From Pseudoxanthomonas spadix (GTDB lineage Bacteria > Pseudomonadota > Gammaproteobacteria > Xanthomonadales > Xanthomonadaceae), in the NCBI RefSeq assembly GCF_003703395.1, contig NZ_RDQN01000001.1, positions 1 to 64,000 of the forward strand: 64,000 bases of DNA. Reading direction: 5' to 3'. Below, one piece after another: positions 53,481 through 62,656 of this stretch (position 1 is the stretch's first letter; each line of letters begins with the position of its first letter). The translations under genes were made by a program, and so were the position numbers. The notes beneath the pieces were generated by a model, which saw only the letters and a program-made list of their open reading frames with translations, had not been told where the DNA came from and made no database searches.

Positions 53481-55169
53481 ATGTGTTCGATCTTCGGCAT
53501 CTTCGGCCTGCAATCCGGCGATGATCTTGGCGCGCTGCGCCGTCAGGCGCTGGAGTGCTCGCAGCGCCAGCGCCATCGCGGCCCGGACTGGAGCGGGGTG
53601 TACGTGGACGAGGGCGCGATCCTGGTGCACGAGCGCCTGGCCATCGTCGATCCGGCCGGCGGTTCGCAGCCGCTGCTGAGCCAGGACGGCGCGCTGGCGC
53701 TGGCGGTCAACGGCGAGATCTACAACCACGCCGAATTGAAGGCCGAGCTGACCCAGCCCTACGCGTTCCAGACCGGCTCGGACTGCGAGGTGATCAACGC
53801 CCTGTATCGCGAGGATGCGCCGGAATCGTTCCTCAACCGCCTCAACGGCATCTTCGCCTTCGCGCTGTGGGACAGGCAGACCGGCCGCGCCCTCATCGCC
53901 CGCGACCCCATCGGGGTGTGCCCGCTGTACTGGGGCCACGACCGCGAAGGCCGCCTGCGCGTGGCCTCGGAAATGAAGTCGCTGTGCGAGCATTGCGCCG
54001 ATGTGGCCCAGTTCCCGCCCGGCCACTGGTACGACACCGCCACCGGCAAGTTGACCCAGTACTACAGGCGCCCATGGCGTGACTACGAGGCGGTCAAGGG
54101 GGTCCAGGTGAGCCCGACCGAGTTGCGCGAGGCCTTCGAGGCCGCCGTGCATCGCCAGTTGATGACCGATGTGCCCTACGGGGTGCTGTTGTCCGGCGGC
54201 CTGGATTCGTCGCTGGTGGCCGCGGTGGCCGCGCGCTATGCGCGCCATCGCGTCGAGGACGGCGACAGGACCGAGGCCTGGTGGCCGCGCCTGCATTCAT
54301 TCGCCATCGGCTTGAAGGGCTCGCCCGACCTGGCCGCGGCCAGGATCGCTGCCGACGCGTTGGGCACGGTGCACCACGGCTTCGAATACACCTTCGAGGA
54401 AGGCCTGGATGCGCTGCCGGAGGTCATCAGGCACATCGAGACCTACGATGTGACCACCATCCGCGCCTCCACCCCGATGTTCCTGCTGGCGCGCCGGATC
54501 AAGGCGATGGGCGTGAAGATGGTGCTCAGCGGCGAAGGCTCCGACGAGATCTTCGGCGGCTACCTGTACTTCCACAAGGCGCCGAACGCGCGCGAATTCC
54601 ACGAGGAGCTGATCCGCAAGCTGGACGCGCTGCACAACTACGACTGCCTGCGCGCCAACAAGTCGATGATGGCCTGGGGCGTGGAGCCGCGCGTGCCGTT
54701 CCTGGACCGCGAGTTCCTGGATGTGGCCATGCGCATGGATGCTTCGCACAAGATGATCACGGTCGGTGCCGATGGCAAGAAGCGGATCGAGAAAGCGGTG
54801 CTGCGCGAGGCCTTCGAAGGTTACCTGCCCGATTCGATCCTGTGGCGGCAGAAGGAGCAGTTCAGCGACGGCGTCGGCTACGGCTGGATCGACGGGCTCA
54901 AGGCCCACGCCGAGGCCCAGGTCAGCGACCGCGAGCTGGCCGCAGCCGACAAGCGCTTCCCGTTCAACCCGCCGCTGACCAAGGAGGCGTACTTCTATCG
55001 CGCGCTGTTCGAGCAGGCGTTCCCGACGCCGGCCGCGGCCGAGACGGTGCCGGGCGGCAAGTCGATCGCCTGCTCCTCGCCGGCGGCGATCGCCTGGGAC
55101 GCGAGCTTCGCCGCCGCGGCAGATCCGTCCGGCCGTGCCATTGCCGGGGTGCACGCGCAGGCGCTGTAG
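53481..55169 (+). CDS. asnB: Asparagine synthase B, glutamine-hydrolysing
   Basis: AsnB makes asparagine from aspartate, glutamine and ATP. The 562-residue enzyme has the N-terminal glutaminase domain with nucleophile Cys2 (CSIFGIFG), RHRGPDWSGV, VNGEIYNHAEL and GSDCEVI. The C-terminal synthase domain has the PP-loop LSGGLDSSLVA, GEGSDEIFGGY and RVPFLDREFL. AGGAG lies 8 nt before the ATG. It appears to be controlled by the attenuator just upstream. Asparagine supply ties to aspartate use, which also feeds cyanophycin. Confidence 0.97.
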   Translation: MCSIFGIFGLQSGDDLGALRRQALECSQRQRHRGPDWSGVYVDEGAILVHERLAIVDPAGGSQPLLSQDGALALAVNGEIYNHAELKAELTQPYAFQTGSDCEVINALYREDAPESFLNRLNGIFAFALWDRQTGRALIARDPIGVCPLYWGHDREGRLRVASEMKSLCEHCADVAQFPPGHWYDTATGKLTQYYRRPWRDYEAVKGVQVSPTELREAFEAAVHRQLMTDVPYGVLLSGGLDSSLVAAVAARYARHRVEDGDRTEAWWPRLHSFAIGLKGSPDLAAARIAADALGTVHHGFEYTFEEGLDALPEVIRHIETYDVTTIRASTPMFLLARRIKAMGVKMVLSGEGSDEIFGGYLYFHKAPNAREFHEELIRKLDALHNYDCLRANKSMMAWGVEPRVPFLDREFLDVAMRMDASHKMITVGADGKKRIEKAVLREAFEGYLPDSILWRQKEQFSDGVGYGWIDGLKAHAEAQVSDRELAAADKRFPFNPPLTKEAYFYRALFEQAFPTPAAAETVPGGKSIACSSPAAIAWDASFAAAADPSGRAIAGVHAQAL

Positions 55170-55300
55170 GGCGGGTCTCGACCCGCCGGCCGTTGTGGGC
55201 ATTGCGATGGCGGGTCAAGACCCGCCCTACCGGGGTCGCGATGGCGGGTCAAGACCCGCCCTACCGGCATCGCGATGGCGGGTCGAGACCCGCCCTACGG
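55168..55300. repeat. Palindromic GGCGGGTC/GACCCGCC repeats, 34-bp tandem
   Basis: Four palindromes of the type GGCGGGTC-NN-GACCCGCC lie between the convergent asnB and beta-helix genes. The last three form a tandem with a 34-bp period (GCGATGG starts at 55204, 55238 and 55272). The first palindrome touches the asnB stop. They look like a REP family different from the GTGGGAGC type and may end transcription from both sides. Confidence 0.9.
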
Positions 55301-56359
55301 TTCATGGCGCACGCAATAGCCGTAGCGCTGCGGTTCGATGTCCACGCCCGAAGCGCTGGCCCGGTTGCTGGCCTTCCACACGTTGGGCCTGAAGCCGGCG
55401 CTCTTGCAGTTGGCCGCCTTGTCCACGCCGATGGTGTAGGTGAACGGGTCCTTGTCGAAGTGGTTGTTCTCGAACACGTTGTCCTGGCTCATGCTGTTGT
55501 CCCAGCACTGGGTACTGCCGTCGGCGTTGCGGAAACGGATCGCGCAGGTCAGGAACACCCCGGCGCCGCGGTTGCCGGTGAAGGTGTTGCCGATGAACAG
55601 GTTGCGCGCCGAATCGGACAGGTAGACGCCCTGGCTGCCGTTATTGGCCAGCACGTTGTTGCGGATCTGGCTGTCGGTGAGGTGCTCGGCGGTGATTCCG
55701 GCGGCGACGTTGTCGTGCACGTGGTTGTCGAACATCACCACGTTGGAGGTGCTGTTGAAGGACACCCCGTCCCAGACCGCGCCGAAGACGTCGTTGTGGT
55801 CGATGGTGATCGCATCGCTGTGCTGTTCGGTCAGCAGGCAGGCGCTGCGGCAGCCGCTGGCCTTGAGCCGGGTCAGGCGCACCCGATAGCCCTTGCGCAC
55901 GACCACGCCGCTGTTGCTCAGGTACGGACGTTCGGGCATGAACTCATTGTCGGCCTGGCCACCGACCAGGGACAGGTCGGAGATGGTGACGTTGGTGATG
56001 GTGCGGTCCGGCACCTGGTTGAGGTAATCACCCACCACCAGCAGCGGCTGCTGCACACCATCGCGCATGTGCAGCGCGGTCCTGGGGCCGACCCCGCGCA
56101 CGGTGGTGTTGTCACGCAGGATCCACAGCAGGCCCTGCAGCTGGTAATCGCCGGCGGCCAGGCACAGCACCGCGTGCGAACCGTCGGCGGGCAGGGCATT
56201 GATGACGCCCTGCAGGTTGTCCTTGGGGCCGGCCCTGGCGGTGCAGGCCGCAGGCTGGTCGTCGGCCAGGGCCGCGCGCGCGCTCGGGCTGAAGAAGGGC
56301 AGGGCCAGCAGCAGCGGCGCCATCAGGGCGAGGGGGGAAGACCAGCGTCGATGACTCAT
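55295..56359 (-). CDS. Right-handed parallel beta-helix secreted protein
   Basis: A 354-residue protein with a Sec signal peptide (SPLALMAPLLLALPFFSPSARA). The mature part is a series of short strands typical of a pectate-lyase-like parallel beta-helix: VRGVGPRTALHMRDG, ITNVTISDLSLVGG, DAITIDHNDVFGAVWDGVSF, NVVMFDNHVHDNVAAGI, SQIRNNVLANNGSQGVYLS and NLFIGNTFTGNRGAGVFL. The asparagine ladder suggests a NosD/DUF1565-like fold. The substrate may be a polysaccharide, but the catalytic residues cannot be assigned. Start ATG 56359 is directly before the signal peptide. Confidence 0.82.
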   Translation of the reverse strand: MSHRRWSSPLALMAPLLLALPFFSPSARAALADDQPAACTARAGPKDNLQGVINALPADGSHAVLCLAAGDYQLQGLLWILRDNTTVRGVGPRTALHMRDGVQQPLLVVGDYLNQVPDRTITNVTISDLSLVGGQADNEFMPERPYLSNSGVVVRKGYRVRLTRLKASGCRSACLLTEQHSDAITIDHNDVFGAVWDGVSFNSTSNVVMFDNHVHDNVAAGITAEHLTDSQIRNNVLANNGSQGVYLSDSARNLFIGNTFTGNRGAGVFLTCAIRFRNADGSTQCWDNSMSQDNVFENNHFDKDPFTYTIGVDKAANCKSAGFRPNVWKASNRASASGVDIEPQRYGYCVRHEP

Positions 56360-56590
56360 CCGGAACCTGTGAACCTGTGAAAAAACGGGGAATGGCGCCG
56401 CATGAACCTGCTGCGGCGCCGCAGCATTGTCCCGGACCGGCGTAAGGGCGGCGTGCAGTGCCCACCCTGGCGCCACGATCGGGCTCGGGCGCAGCGCGGC
56501 GGCGCAAAAAAAACACGCGGTCTTGTCGCAGGCCGCGCCATAGTCCGGGCCGGTCCCGGCCGGGGTCCGCATCATCTGGTGAGGAATCGC

Positions 56591-56959
56591 ATGTCCAAGC
56601 GCCTGCGCGTGCTGATGGTCGATGACAACCCTGAACTGCTGCGCGTGCTGCAGGAAGGGCTGTCGATGTATGACGTGGAGGTCGTCACCGCCCTGGATGC
56701 GACCGCGGCGCTGGATATCCTGATCCGCGACCAGGGTTTCGACGTGCTGATGAGCGACGTGCTGATGCCGCGCGGCCTGTCCGGGGTGCAGCTGGTGGAC
56801 ATGGTCACGCGCGAATACCCGCAGATCGCCGTGGTCCTGACCTCCGGCTATCCGCGCACGCAACTGCCGGAACTGCCGCGCGGCGTGCGCTTCCTGCCCA
56901 AGCCCTACCAGTTCGGCGGGCTGATGTCGGCCCTGACCGAGGAAGCCAGCCTGCTCTGA
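56591..56959 (+). CDS. Single-domain response regulator
   Basis: A 122-residue CheY-like receiver with no output domain. The acidic pocket is Asp11 and Asp12 (VLMVDDNPELL), the phospho-acceptor is Asp56 (VLMSDVLMPRG), Ser86 is in LTSGYP and Lys106 in LPKPYQ. No histidine kinase is adjacent, so its partner must be encoded elsewhere; such stand-alone receivers often serve hybrid kinases or phosphorelays. The gap before it (56360-56590) contains an 8-bp GGCGCCGC hairpin near 56393 and an A8 run, but no gene. Confidence 0.92.
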   Translation: MSKRLRVLMVDDNPELLRVLQEGLSMYDVEVVTALDATAALDILIRDQGFDVLMSDVLMPRGLSGVQLVDMVTREYPQIAVVLTSGYPRTQLPELPRGVRFLPKPYQFGGLMSALTEEASLL

Positions 56960-56978
56960 AGCGCGCCGCCAGCCCAGC

Positions 56979-59402
56979 TCAGCGCGGCTGCAGGGTCAGC
57001 GTGTGCCGGGCCGGTCCGGGCAGGAACGGCGTGGGCCGGCCGTGCACCCAGTCCGCATGGCCCGCGCCCCAGTACGGCGAAAGCGGATGGCCACTCTGGC
57101 CACCAGGCATGTGGATGAAGCCATCGGCTTCGTGGCCGGGCGAGACCACCATGCGTTCGGACGCGCCGAAGTCCGGCGCCTGCACGCGTGGCATGTCGGC
57201 GGCACCGGGCAATGGATCGGCCGGCATGCACAGCAGGCGCCCGGCGGGCCCGGGCAGCGCGGCGGCCAGCGGATGGCAGATCTTCGCGGTGTTGTGTTCA
57301 CCCCAGGTGCGGCGCTCCAGCGGTGCATCGGCGGAGAGGTCATCGCGGACTGCGGCGGCGGCCGCTTCGAGCAGGCGCTGCCAGCCCTGTGCATCGTCGC
57401 AGTTGGCCGGCGCTGGATGCAGCGCCGCGCAGCTGTGCGCGCGCGGCAGCAGGTGCACCGGTCGCTGCTGCAGCAGGGCCCACAGCGTGCCTTCGAACTG
57501 CGGCAGCGCCGGCATGCGCAAGTCGCTGCCCAGCGCGGCGCGCGCCGGTGCGGTCAGGCCGTCTTCGACCCGCCTCAGCACCGCCAGGCGCCACGCACGC
57601 ACCAGCCGGAAGCTCACCGAGTCCACGCTGGCCGAGCCGTCCCACTGATGCGCCGCGCTTGCCAGCGCGCGCAGCGCCGAGCCGGCCGGCGCCTGCCTGG
57701 CCTGGTCCTGCAGCAACGCCCACCAGCGCTGCAGGAACACCGCGCGCGCGTCCAGCTGCACCGCCAGCAGGGCCGATTCGTCGAAGCGGTCGCGGCGGCG
57801 CAGGGCGTCACGGATCTGTTGTGCCCGCGCGCCCAGCTGATAGCCACCATCGCCCAGCGTGGCCAGCAGCGGGCCATCGGCGAGGCGGTTGTTGGCGCTC
57901 CACAGCCGGCCATCGGCCGGATCGGCCAGCGCGGCAACTTCGGTGGTGGAGATGGACCACGGCACGCAGGCGGTGGCGGCAGGGCGGGCGCCCGAGGCGC
58001 CGGGCAGGACGTGATGTTCGGCGCCGCAGCCGGGCGTGCGCCGTGGCAGCGGGCCCAGCACGCGCCAGGCGATGCGGCCGCCGGCATCGGCGATGACCAG
58101 GTTCTGCGCCGGCAGCGCGATGGTTTCGGCCATGCCCAGCGCGGCATCCAGATCGCCTGCGCGGGCGAAGTCAGACAGGCCCAGGTTGAGCGCGCCGGGC
58201 AGGTGGCCGACCCAGCGCAGCGCCAGCGCCTGGCCGCCGGGCAGGTCGCGCACCAGGGGGCCGGCCTGGGTTTGGCGCACCTCCAGCAGGTCATCGGCTG
58301 CGCCCGCCACCGCGATGCGCTCGTGCTGCACGGTCAGCGCCGCGCAGCCTGGCGCGGGCCCGGCGGCACAGGGCGTGACCCGGAACAGGTCGGCGGTGTC
58401 GGCATAGCTGTTGGTGAATCCCCAGGCGACATGGGTGTTGCTGCCGACGATCACCGCCGGCAGGCCGGGCAGGCTGAAGCCGGTCACATCGACCTTGCCG
58501 CCGGCCGCCCGTGGATCGGCATAGCGCAGGCGCACCCGGAACCACAGGTTGGGCACGCGCAGGGCCAGGTGCATGTCGTCGGCCACGATCGCCCGACCGT
58601 CACCGGTCAGGCGGCCGGCCACGGCGAAGTTGTTGCTGCCCAGCGCCTTGGCTTCGTCCCGGGCGGGCGTGCCCTGGCCGGGCGCCGGCAGGCGGCGCAG
58701 GTCGACCGTGGCCGCATCGGGCAAGGTCGGGGCCGGCCGCGCGGCCCCCAGCAGCGGCGCGTCCCAGTCGGTGCCATCGGCCGTGAGCAGGGCGAACAGC
58801 GCCGGCGGCAGGTGCTGCCCCAGCTGCCACAGTGCCAGCCCGCGCGCGTCGTCGGCGTCCTGCAGGTCGAAGTACATCGCATCGCCGGCCAGGACCACGT
58901 CGGCCACGGTCCACGGCTGCGGTTTCTGGCGCAGCAGCAGGTACGGCCAGGGCCGCACCGGGAGCGCGTCCAGGCCGGCATTGACGCCGGCGGTGTAGGC
59001 CTGCAGCTCGGCGCGATGGGTCCCGGCGAAATCGGCCAGGCCGGCTTCGGCGCGTGCGCGCATGCGATGCAGGCGACGCTGGCGGTCCAGCGGCAGCGCC
59101 CGCGCGCCGAACAGCGCCGCCAGCTCGCCGGCCGAACTGCGCCGCATCAGGTCCATCTCGAAATACCGTTCCTGCGCATGCACGAACCCCAGGGCGCGCG
59201 CCGCGTCGGTGGGATTGGCCGCATCGATGGTGACCACGCCGCGGTCATCGCGGGCCATGCCGACCGGTGCGGACAGGCCGGGCAGGCGGACCTGGCCTTC
59301 CAGCGTCGGCAGGCTGCCGCGCAGCAGCCACCAGCCCAGGCCGGCAGCGATGATGCCCAGCGTCAGCAGCAGCAAGAGCGAACGTCGGATCCAGCGGGTC
59401 AT
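56979..59402 (-). CDS. Penicillin acylase family protein
   Basis: This 807-residue Ntn-hydrolase precursor has an N-terminal membrane anchor or signal (RRSLLLLLTLGIIAAGLGWWLL) and should act in the periplasm. After an alpha part with DAARALGFVHAQERYFEMDLMRR comes the self-cleavage site LGSNNFAV. Ser256 becomes the N-terminal nucleophile of the beta chain, which continues with NLWFRVRLRY, GSNTHVAWGFTNSYAD and LWSANNRL. Family members cleave N-acyl bonds in beta-lactams or quorum-sensing acyl-homoserine lactones; which applies here is unknown. Confidence 0.92.
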   Translation of the reverse strand: MTRWIRRSLLLLLTLGIIAAGLGWWLLRGSLPTLEGQVRLPGLSAPVGMARDDRGVVTIDAANPTDAARALGFVHAQERYFEMDLMRRSSAGELAALFGARALPLDRQRRLHRMRARAEAGLADFAGTHRAELQAYTAGVNAGLDALPVRPWPYLLLRQKPQPWTVADVVLAGDAMYFDLQDADDARGLALWQLGQHLPPALFALLTADGTDWDAPLLGAARPAPTLPDAATVDLRRLPAPGQGTPARDEAKALGSNNFAVAGRLTGDGRAIVADDMHLALRVPNLWFRVRLRYADPRAAGGKVDVTGFSLPGLPAVIVGSNTHVAWGFTNSYADTADLFRVTPCAAGPAPGCAALTVQHERIAVAGAADDLLEVRQTQAGPLVRDLPGGQALALRWVGHLPGALNLGLSDFARAGDLDAALGMAETIALPAQNLVIADAGGRIAWRVLGPLPRRTPGCGAEHHVLPGASGARPAATACVPWSISTTEVAALADPADGRLWSANNRLADGPLLATLGDGGYQLGARAQQIRDALRRRDRFDESALLAVQLDARAVFLQRWWALLQDQARQAPAGSALRALASAAHQWDGSASVDSVSFRLVRAWRLAVLRRVEDGLTAPARAALGSDLRMPALPQFEGTLWALLQQRPVHLLPRAHSCAALHPAPANCDDAQGWQRLLEAAAAAVRDDLSADAPLERRTWGEHNTAKICHPLAAALPGPAGRLLCMPADPLPGAADMPRVQAPDFGASERMVVSPGHEADGFIHMPGGQSGHPLSPYWGAGHADWVHGRPTPFLPGPARHTLTLQPR

Positions 59403-59469
59403 GCGGGAGCTCGCTCCGCGAAGCGACGGGACAGCGTGCACGGCTTCAACCCGGAAGCCAGGGCGGCCA

Positions 59470-60126
59470 TCATCGGTGCGCCAACCGATACACCCTGGTC
59501 TGCAATGCTGTCACGCCCTCGGCCACGAACCCCGGCTCATACGGCAGGATGTCCCGATGCTCGAGCTCCTCCAGCCCCCATTGCGGGGCGAACAGCGCGT
59601 GCACCTCGGCCGGCTCGACCGAGAACGGCGGCCCTTCCTTTTGCGCCTGCGGGTACTCCAGCGTGATCAGCAGGCCCCGGCACTGCGCCGGCAGCCGTGC
59701 ATAAAGCTCGGCCAGGTAACGGCGGCGCATGGGCTCGGGCAGGGCGATCAACGCAGCGCGGTCGTAGACGCCAACACAGTCGGCCAGGACTTGGGCATCC
59801 AGATCAAAGGCATCGCCGCAGATCAGTTCGATGTCACCGGCCAGGTAATGCACGCCATGAGCGGTTCCACGGATCTGCGGGGTCAGATCATGTTCGGCGA
59901 AGAACTGCTGCACGGCCAGCGGTGAGAGCTCCACACCGAGCACGCGATGGCCCTGCGCCGCCAGCCAGGCCATGTCCAGCGACTTGCCGGCCAGCGGCAC
60001 GAACACCTGGCTGCCGGTGGGCAATCCCAGTGATGGCCAGTGCTTCTGCAGCAGCGGCATCACCTTGTTCTGGTGGAAGCCGATGCGTTGCGACTGCCAG
60101 CGTTCGTGCCAGAACTCCGGTTGCAT
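59470..60126 (-). CDS. tpm: Thiopurine S-methyltransferase
   Basis: A 218-residue SAM-dependent methyltransferase of the TPMT family, which methylates thiols and also selenium and tellurium compounds in bacteria. It begins [19 protein letters not shown], and contains [20 protein letters not shown] (SAM loop), [30 protein letters not shown] and LLITLEYPQ, all very close to the Pseudomonas enzyme. ATG 60126 is preceded by an in-frame TTG. It lies 83 bp after parC and 67 bp before the penicillin acylase gene, all on the minus strand. Confidence 0.94.
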   Translation of the reverse strand: MQPEFWHERWQSQRIGFHQNKVMPLLQKHWPSLGLPTGSQVFVPLAGKSLDMAWLAAQGHRVLGVELSPLAVQQFFAEHDLTPQIRGTAHGVHYLAGDIELICGDAFDLDAQVLADCVGVYDRAALIALPEPMRRRYLAELYARLPAQCRGLLITLEYPQAQKEGPPFSVEPAEVHALFAPQWGLEELEHRDILPYEPGFVAEGVTALQTRVYRLAHR

Positions 60127-60209
60127 CAATGCGTCTCCCGATCAAGGCGGCCCCGCGCTCGGTGCCGGCAAAAGGCACAGTGCTTCAACGCGCTGCGCTG
60201 GATGTGAGC

Positions 60210-62456
60210 TTACTGGACTTCCAGCCCGTCCACTTTCTGCCAGCCACGTGGCAGCAGCGCGCCGCGCGTGGCGCGGGTGCCGGTGTACAGGTCCAGGTCC
60301 TTGAACGAGAGGGTCATCGTGCGCGCGCCGCTGTGCACGTGCAGGGTGCCACCGGGCGAGATCGCGGCGATGGCGACCACCCGTTCGGTGGACAGCTTGG
60401 CCTTGGGGATGTCGATGATCTTGTTGCCTTTGCCCTTGTCCAGCTCGGGCAGGTCGCTGGCGGCGATGGCCAGCAGGTTGCCGGCGCTGGTCACGGCCAC
60501 GATCCGGTCGCTGGCAGTGTCGGCCAGCAGCGCCGGCTGCAGCACCCTGGCGTTGGGCGTCAGGTTGAGCATCGCCTTGCCGGCCTTGTTGCGGCTGGTG
60601 AGGTTTTCAAACCGGGTGACAAAGCCGTAGCCGTGACTGGAGGCCAGCACCAGGCGGGTCTCGTTCTCGCCCGAGGCCAGCGCCTGGAACGATGCGCCCG
60701 CGGTCGGCGAGAACCGCCCGGTCAGCGGCTCGCCGTTGCCACGCGCCGAGGGCAGGGTGTGCACGGCGGTGGAATAGCTGCGCCCGGTCGAATCCAGGAA
60801 CGCGACCTGGTGGTTGCTGCGCGTGCGCACGGCAGCCAGCAGGCTGTCGCCATCGCGATAGCCGAGCTTGGCGATGTCGATGTCATGGCCCTTGGCTGCG
60901 CGCACCCAGCCCTTTTCGGACATGATCACGGTCATCGGTTCGCTGGCGACCAGCTCGGTCTGGTCCAGGGCCTGGGCGGCCTGGCGCGAGACCAGCGGCG
61001 AGCGGCGCGCGTCGCCGAACTTGCTCGCATCGGCCAGCAGTTCATCCTTGACCAGCTTTTTGAGCTTGGCGTTGGAGCCCAGCGTGGCGGTCAGACGCTC
61101 GCGTTCGCTGGCCAGCGCGTCCTGCTCGCCGCGGATCTTCATCTCCTCCAGCCGCGCCAGCTGGCGCAGGCGCGTCTCCAGGATGTAATCGGCCTGCTCT
61201 TCGCTCAGGGCGAAGCGCGCAATCAAGGCCGGCTTGGGTTCGTCCTGGCTGCGGATGATGCCGATCACTTCATCCAGGTTGAGGAAGGCAGTCAGCAGGC
61301 CTTCCAGCAGGTGCAGGCGGCGCTCGACCTTTTCCAGGCGATGCTTCAGGCGACGGGTGACCGTGTCGTAGCGGAAGCCCAGCCATTCGCTCAGGAAGGT
61401 GCGCAGGTTCTTGACCTGCGGGCGCCCGTCCAGGCCGATGATGTTGAGGTTGACCCGATAGCTCTTTTCCAGATCGGTGGTGGCGAACAGGTGCCCCATC
61501 AGCTGCTCGGCATCGACCCGGTTCGAGCGCGGGATCATGACCACGCGGACCGGGTTCTGGTGGTCCGATTCGTCGCGGATGTCCTCCAGCCAGGGCAGCT
61601 TCTTGGCGCGCATCTGCGTGGCGATCTGTTCGATCACCTTGGACGGGGACACCTGGTAGGGCAGCGCGGTCACCACGATGTTGGCGTTTTCCCTGCTGAA
61701 GGTCGCCCGTGCGCGCACGCTGCCGTGGCCGGTCTGGTACATCGCCTGCAGGTCGGCAGGCGAGGTGATGATCTCGGCGGCGGTCGGGTAGTCCGGGCCG
61801 CGCACGTGTTCGCACAGGTCGGCCACGCTGGCCTCGGGGTCGTCGATCAGGCGGATCAGCGCGCTGACGATCTCGCCCAGGTTGTGCGGCGGCACGTCGG
61901 TGGCCATGCCCACCGCGATCCCGGTGGTGCCGTTGAGCAGCAGGTGCGGCAGGCGTGCCGGCAGCCAGCTCGGTTCCTCCAGGGTGCCGTCGAAGTTGGG
62001 CACCCAGTCCACCGTGCCCTGGGTCAGCTCGCCCAGCAGCACCTCGGCGATCGGGGTGAGCTTGGATTCGGTGTAGCGCATGGCCGCAAACGACTTGGGA
62101 TCGTCCGGCGAACCGAAGTTGCCCTGGCCGTCGATCAACGGATAGCGGTAGGAGAACGGCTGGGCCATCAGCACCAGCGCCTCGTAGCAGGCACTGTCAC
62201 CGTGCGGGTGGAACTTGCCGATCACATCGCCGACGGTGCGCGCGGATTTCTTCGGCTTGGACGCGGCGCCCAGGCCCAGTTCGCTCATCGAGTAGATGAT
62301 CCGCCGCTGGACCGGCTTGAGCCCATCGCCGATGAAGGGCAGGGCGCGGTCCAGGACCACGTACATCGAATAATCCAGGTAGGCACGCTCGGCGTACTCG
62401 CGCAGCGGGATCTGTTCGAAGCCGTGGAAGGTGGGGCGGACGGTCGGGTCGGTCAT
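60210..62456 (-). CDS. parC: DNA topoisomerase IV subunit A
   Basis: ParC cuts and rejoins DNA in topoisomerase IV, which unlinks daughter chromosomes. The 748-residue product has the catalytic Tyr128 in [10 protein letters not shown] and the quinolone-resistance region [20 protein letters not shown], with Ser88 and Glu92 at the positions equivalent to E. coli Ser80 and Glu84. Both are the wild-type, quinolone-sensitive residues. The C-terminal six-bladed pinwheel follows ([31 protein letters not shown]). The 200 bp upstream, to 62656, hold nothing I can name. Confidence 0.97.
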   Translation of the reverse strand: MTDPTVRPTFHGFEQIPLREYAERAYLDYSMYVVLDRALPFIGDGLKPVQRRIIYSMSELGLGAASKPKKSARTVGDVIGKFHPHGDSACYEALVLMAQPFSYRYPLIDGQGNFGSPDDPKSFAAMRYTESKLTPIAEVLLGELTQGTVDWVPNFDGTLEEPSWLPARLPHLLLNGTTGIAVGMATDVPPHNLGEIVSALIRLIDDPEASVADLCEHVRGPDYPTAAEIITSPADLQAMYQTGHGSVRARATFSRENANIVVTALPYQVSPSKVIEQIATQMRAKKLPWLEDIRDESDHQNPVRVVMIPRSNRVDAEQLMGHLFATTDLEKSYRVNLNIIGLDGRPQVKNLRTFLSEWLGFRYDTVTRRLKHRLEKVERRLHLLEGLLTAFLNLDEVIGIIRSQDEPKPALIARFALSEEQADYILETRLRQLARLEEMKIRGEQDALASERERLTATLGSNAKLKKLVKDELLADASKFGDARRSPLVSRQAAQALDQTELVASEPMTVIMSEKGWVRAAKGHDIDIAKLGYRDGDSLLAAVRTRSNHQVAFLDSTGRSYSTAVHTLPSARGNGEPLTGRFSPTAGASFQALASGENETRLVLASSHGYGFVTRFENLTSRNKAGKAMLNLTPNARVLQPALLADTASDRIVAVTSAGNLLAIAASDLPELDKGKGNKIIDIPKAKLSTERVVAIAAISPGGTLHVHSGARTMTLSFKDLDLYTGTRATRGALLPRGWQKVDGLEVQ

Positions 62457-62656
62457 GCGGGCACTGCGCTGGGAGTGAACCTGAGGAGTTTAGCCGCGCG
62501 CCCGTCGCAGCGCCCGCGACCGGTGCAACGCGCCGCGCATCGGCCCCGCGCGCCGGCGCTGCAGAACGTGCAGGGCAGACGCCCTGGTACGTACCTTCCT
62601 CGAGCCCGCGCCCACCGGCCGGCCGCGGCGCCGATGCCGCCCTGCCCACGCGCCCA

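Noticed and set aside
56392-56424. GGCGCCGC hairpin as a REP or terminator
   Set aside because: There is no T run and no second copy in the window, and it lies upstream of the beta-helix gene start.
60210-62456. Quinolone-resistance substitution in ParC
   Set aside because: The key positions are Ser88 and Glu92, the sensitive form.
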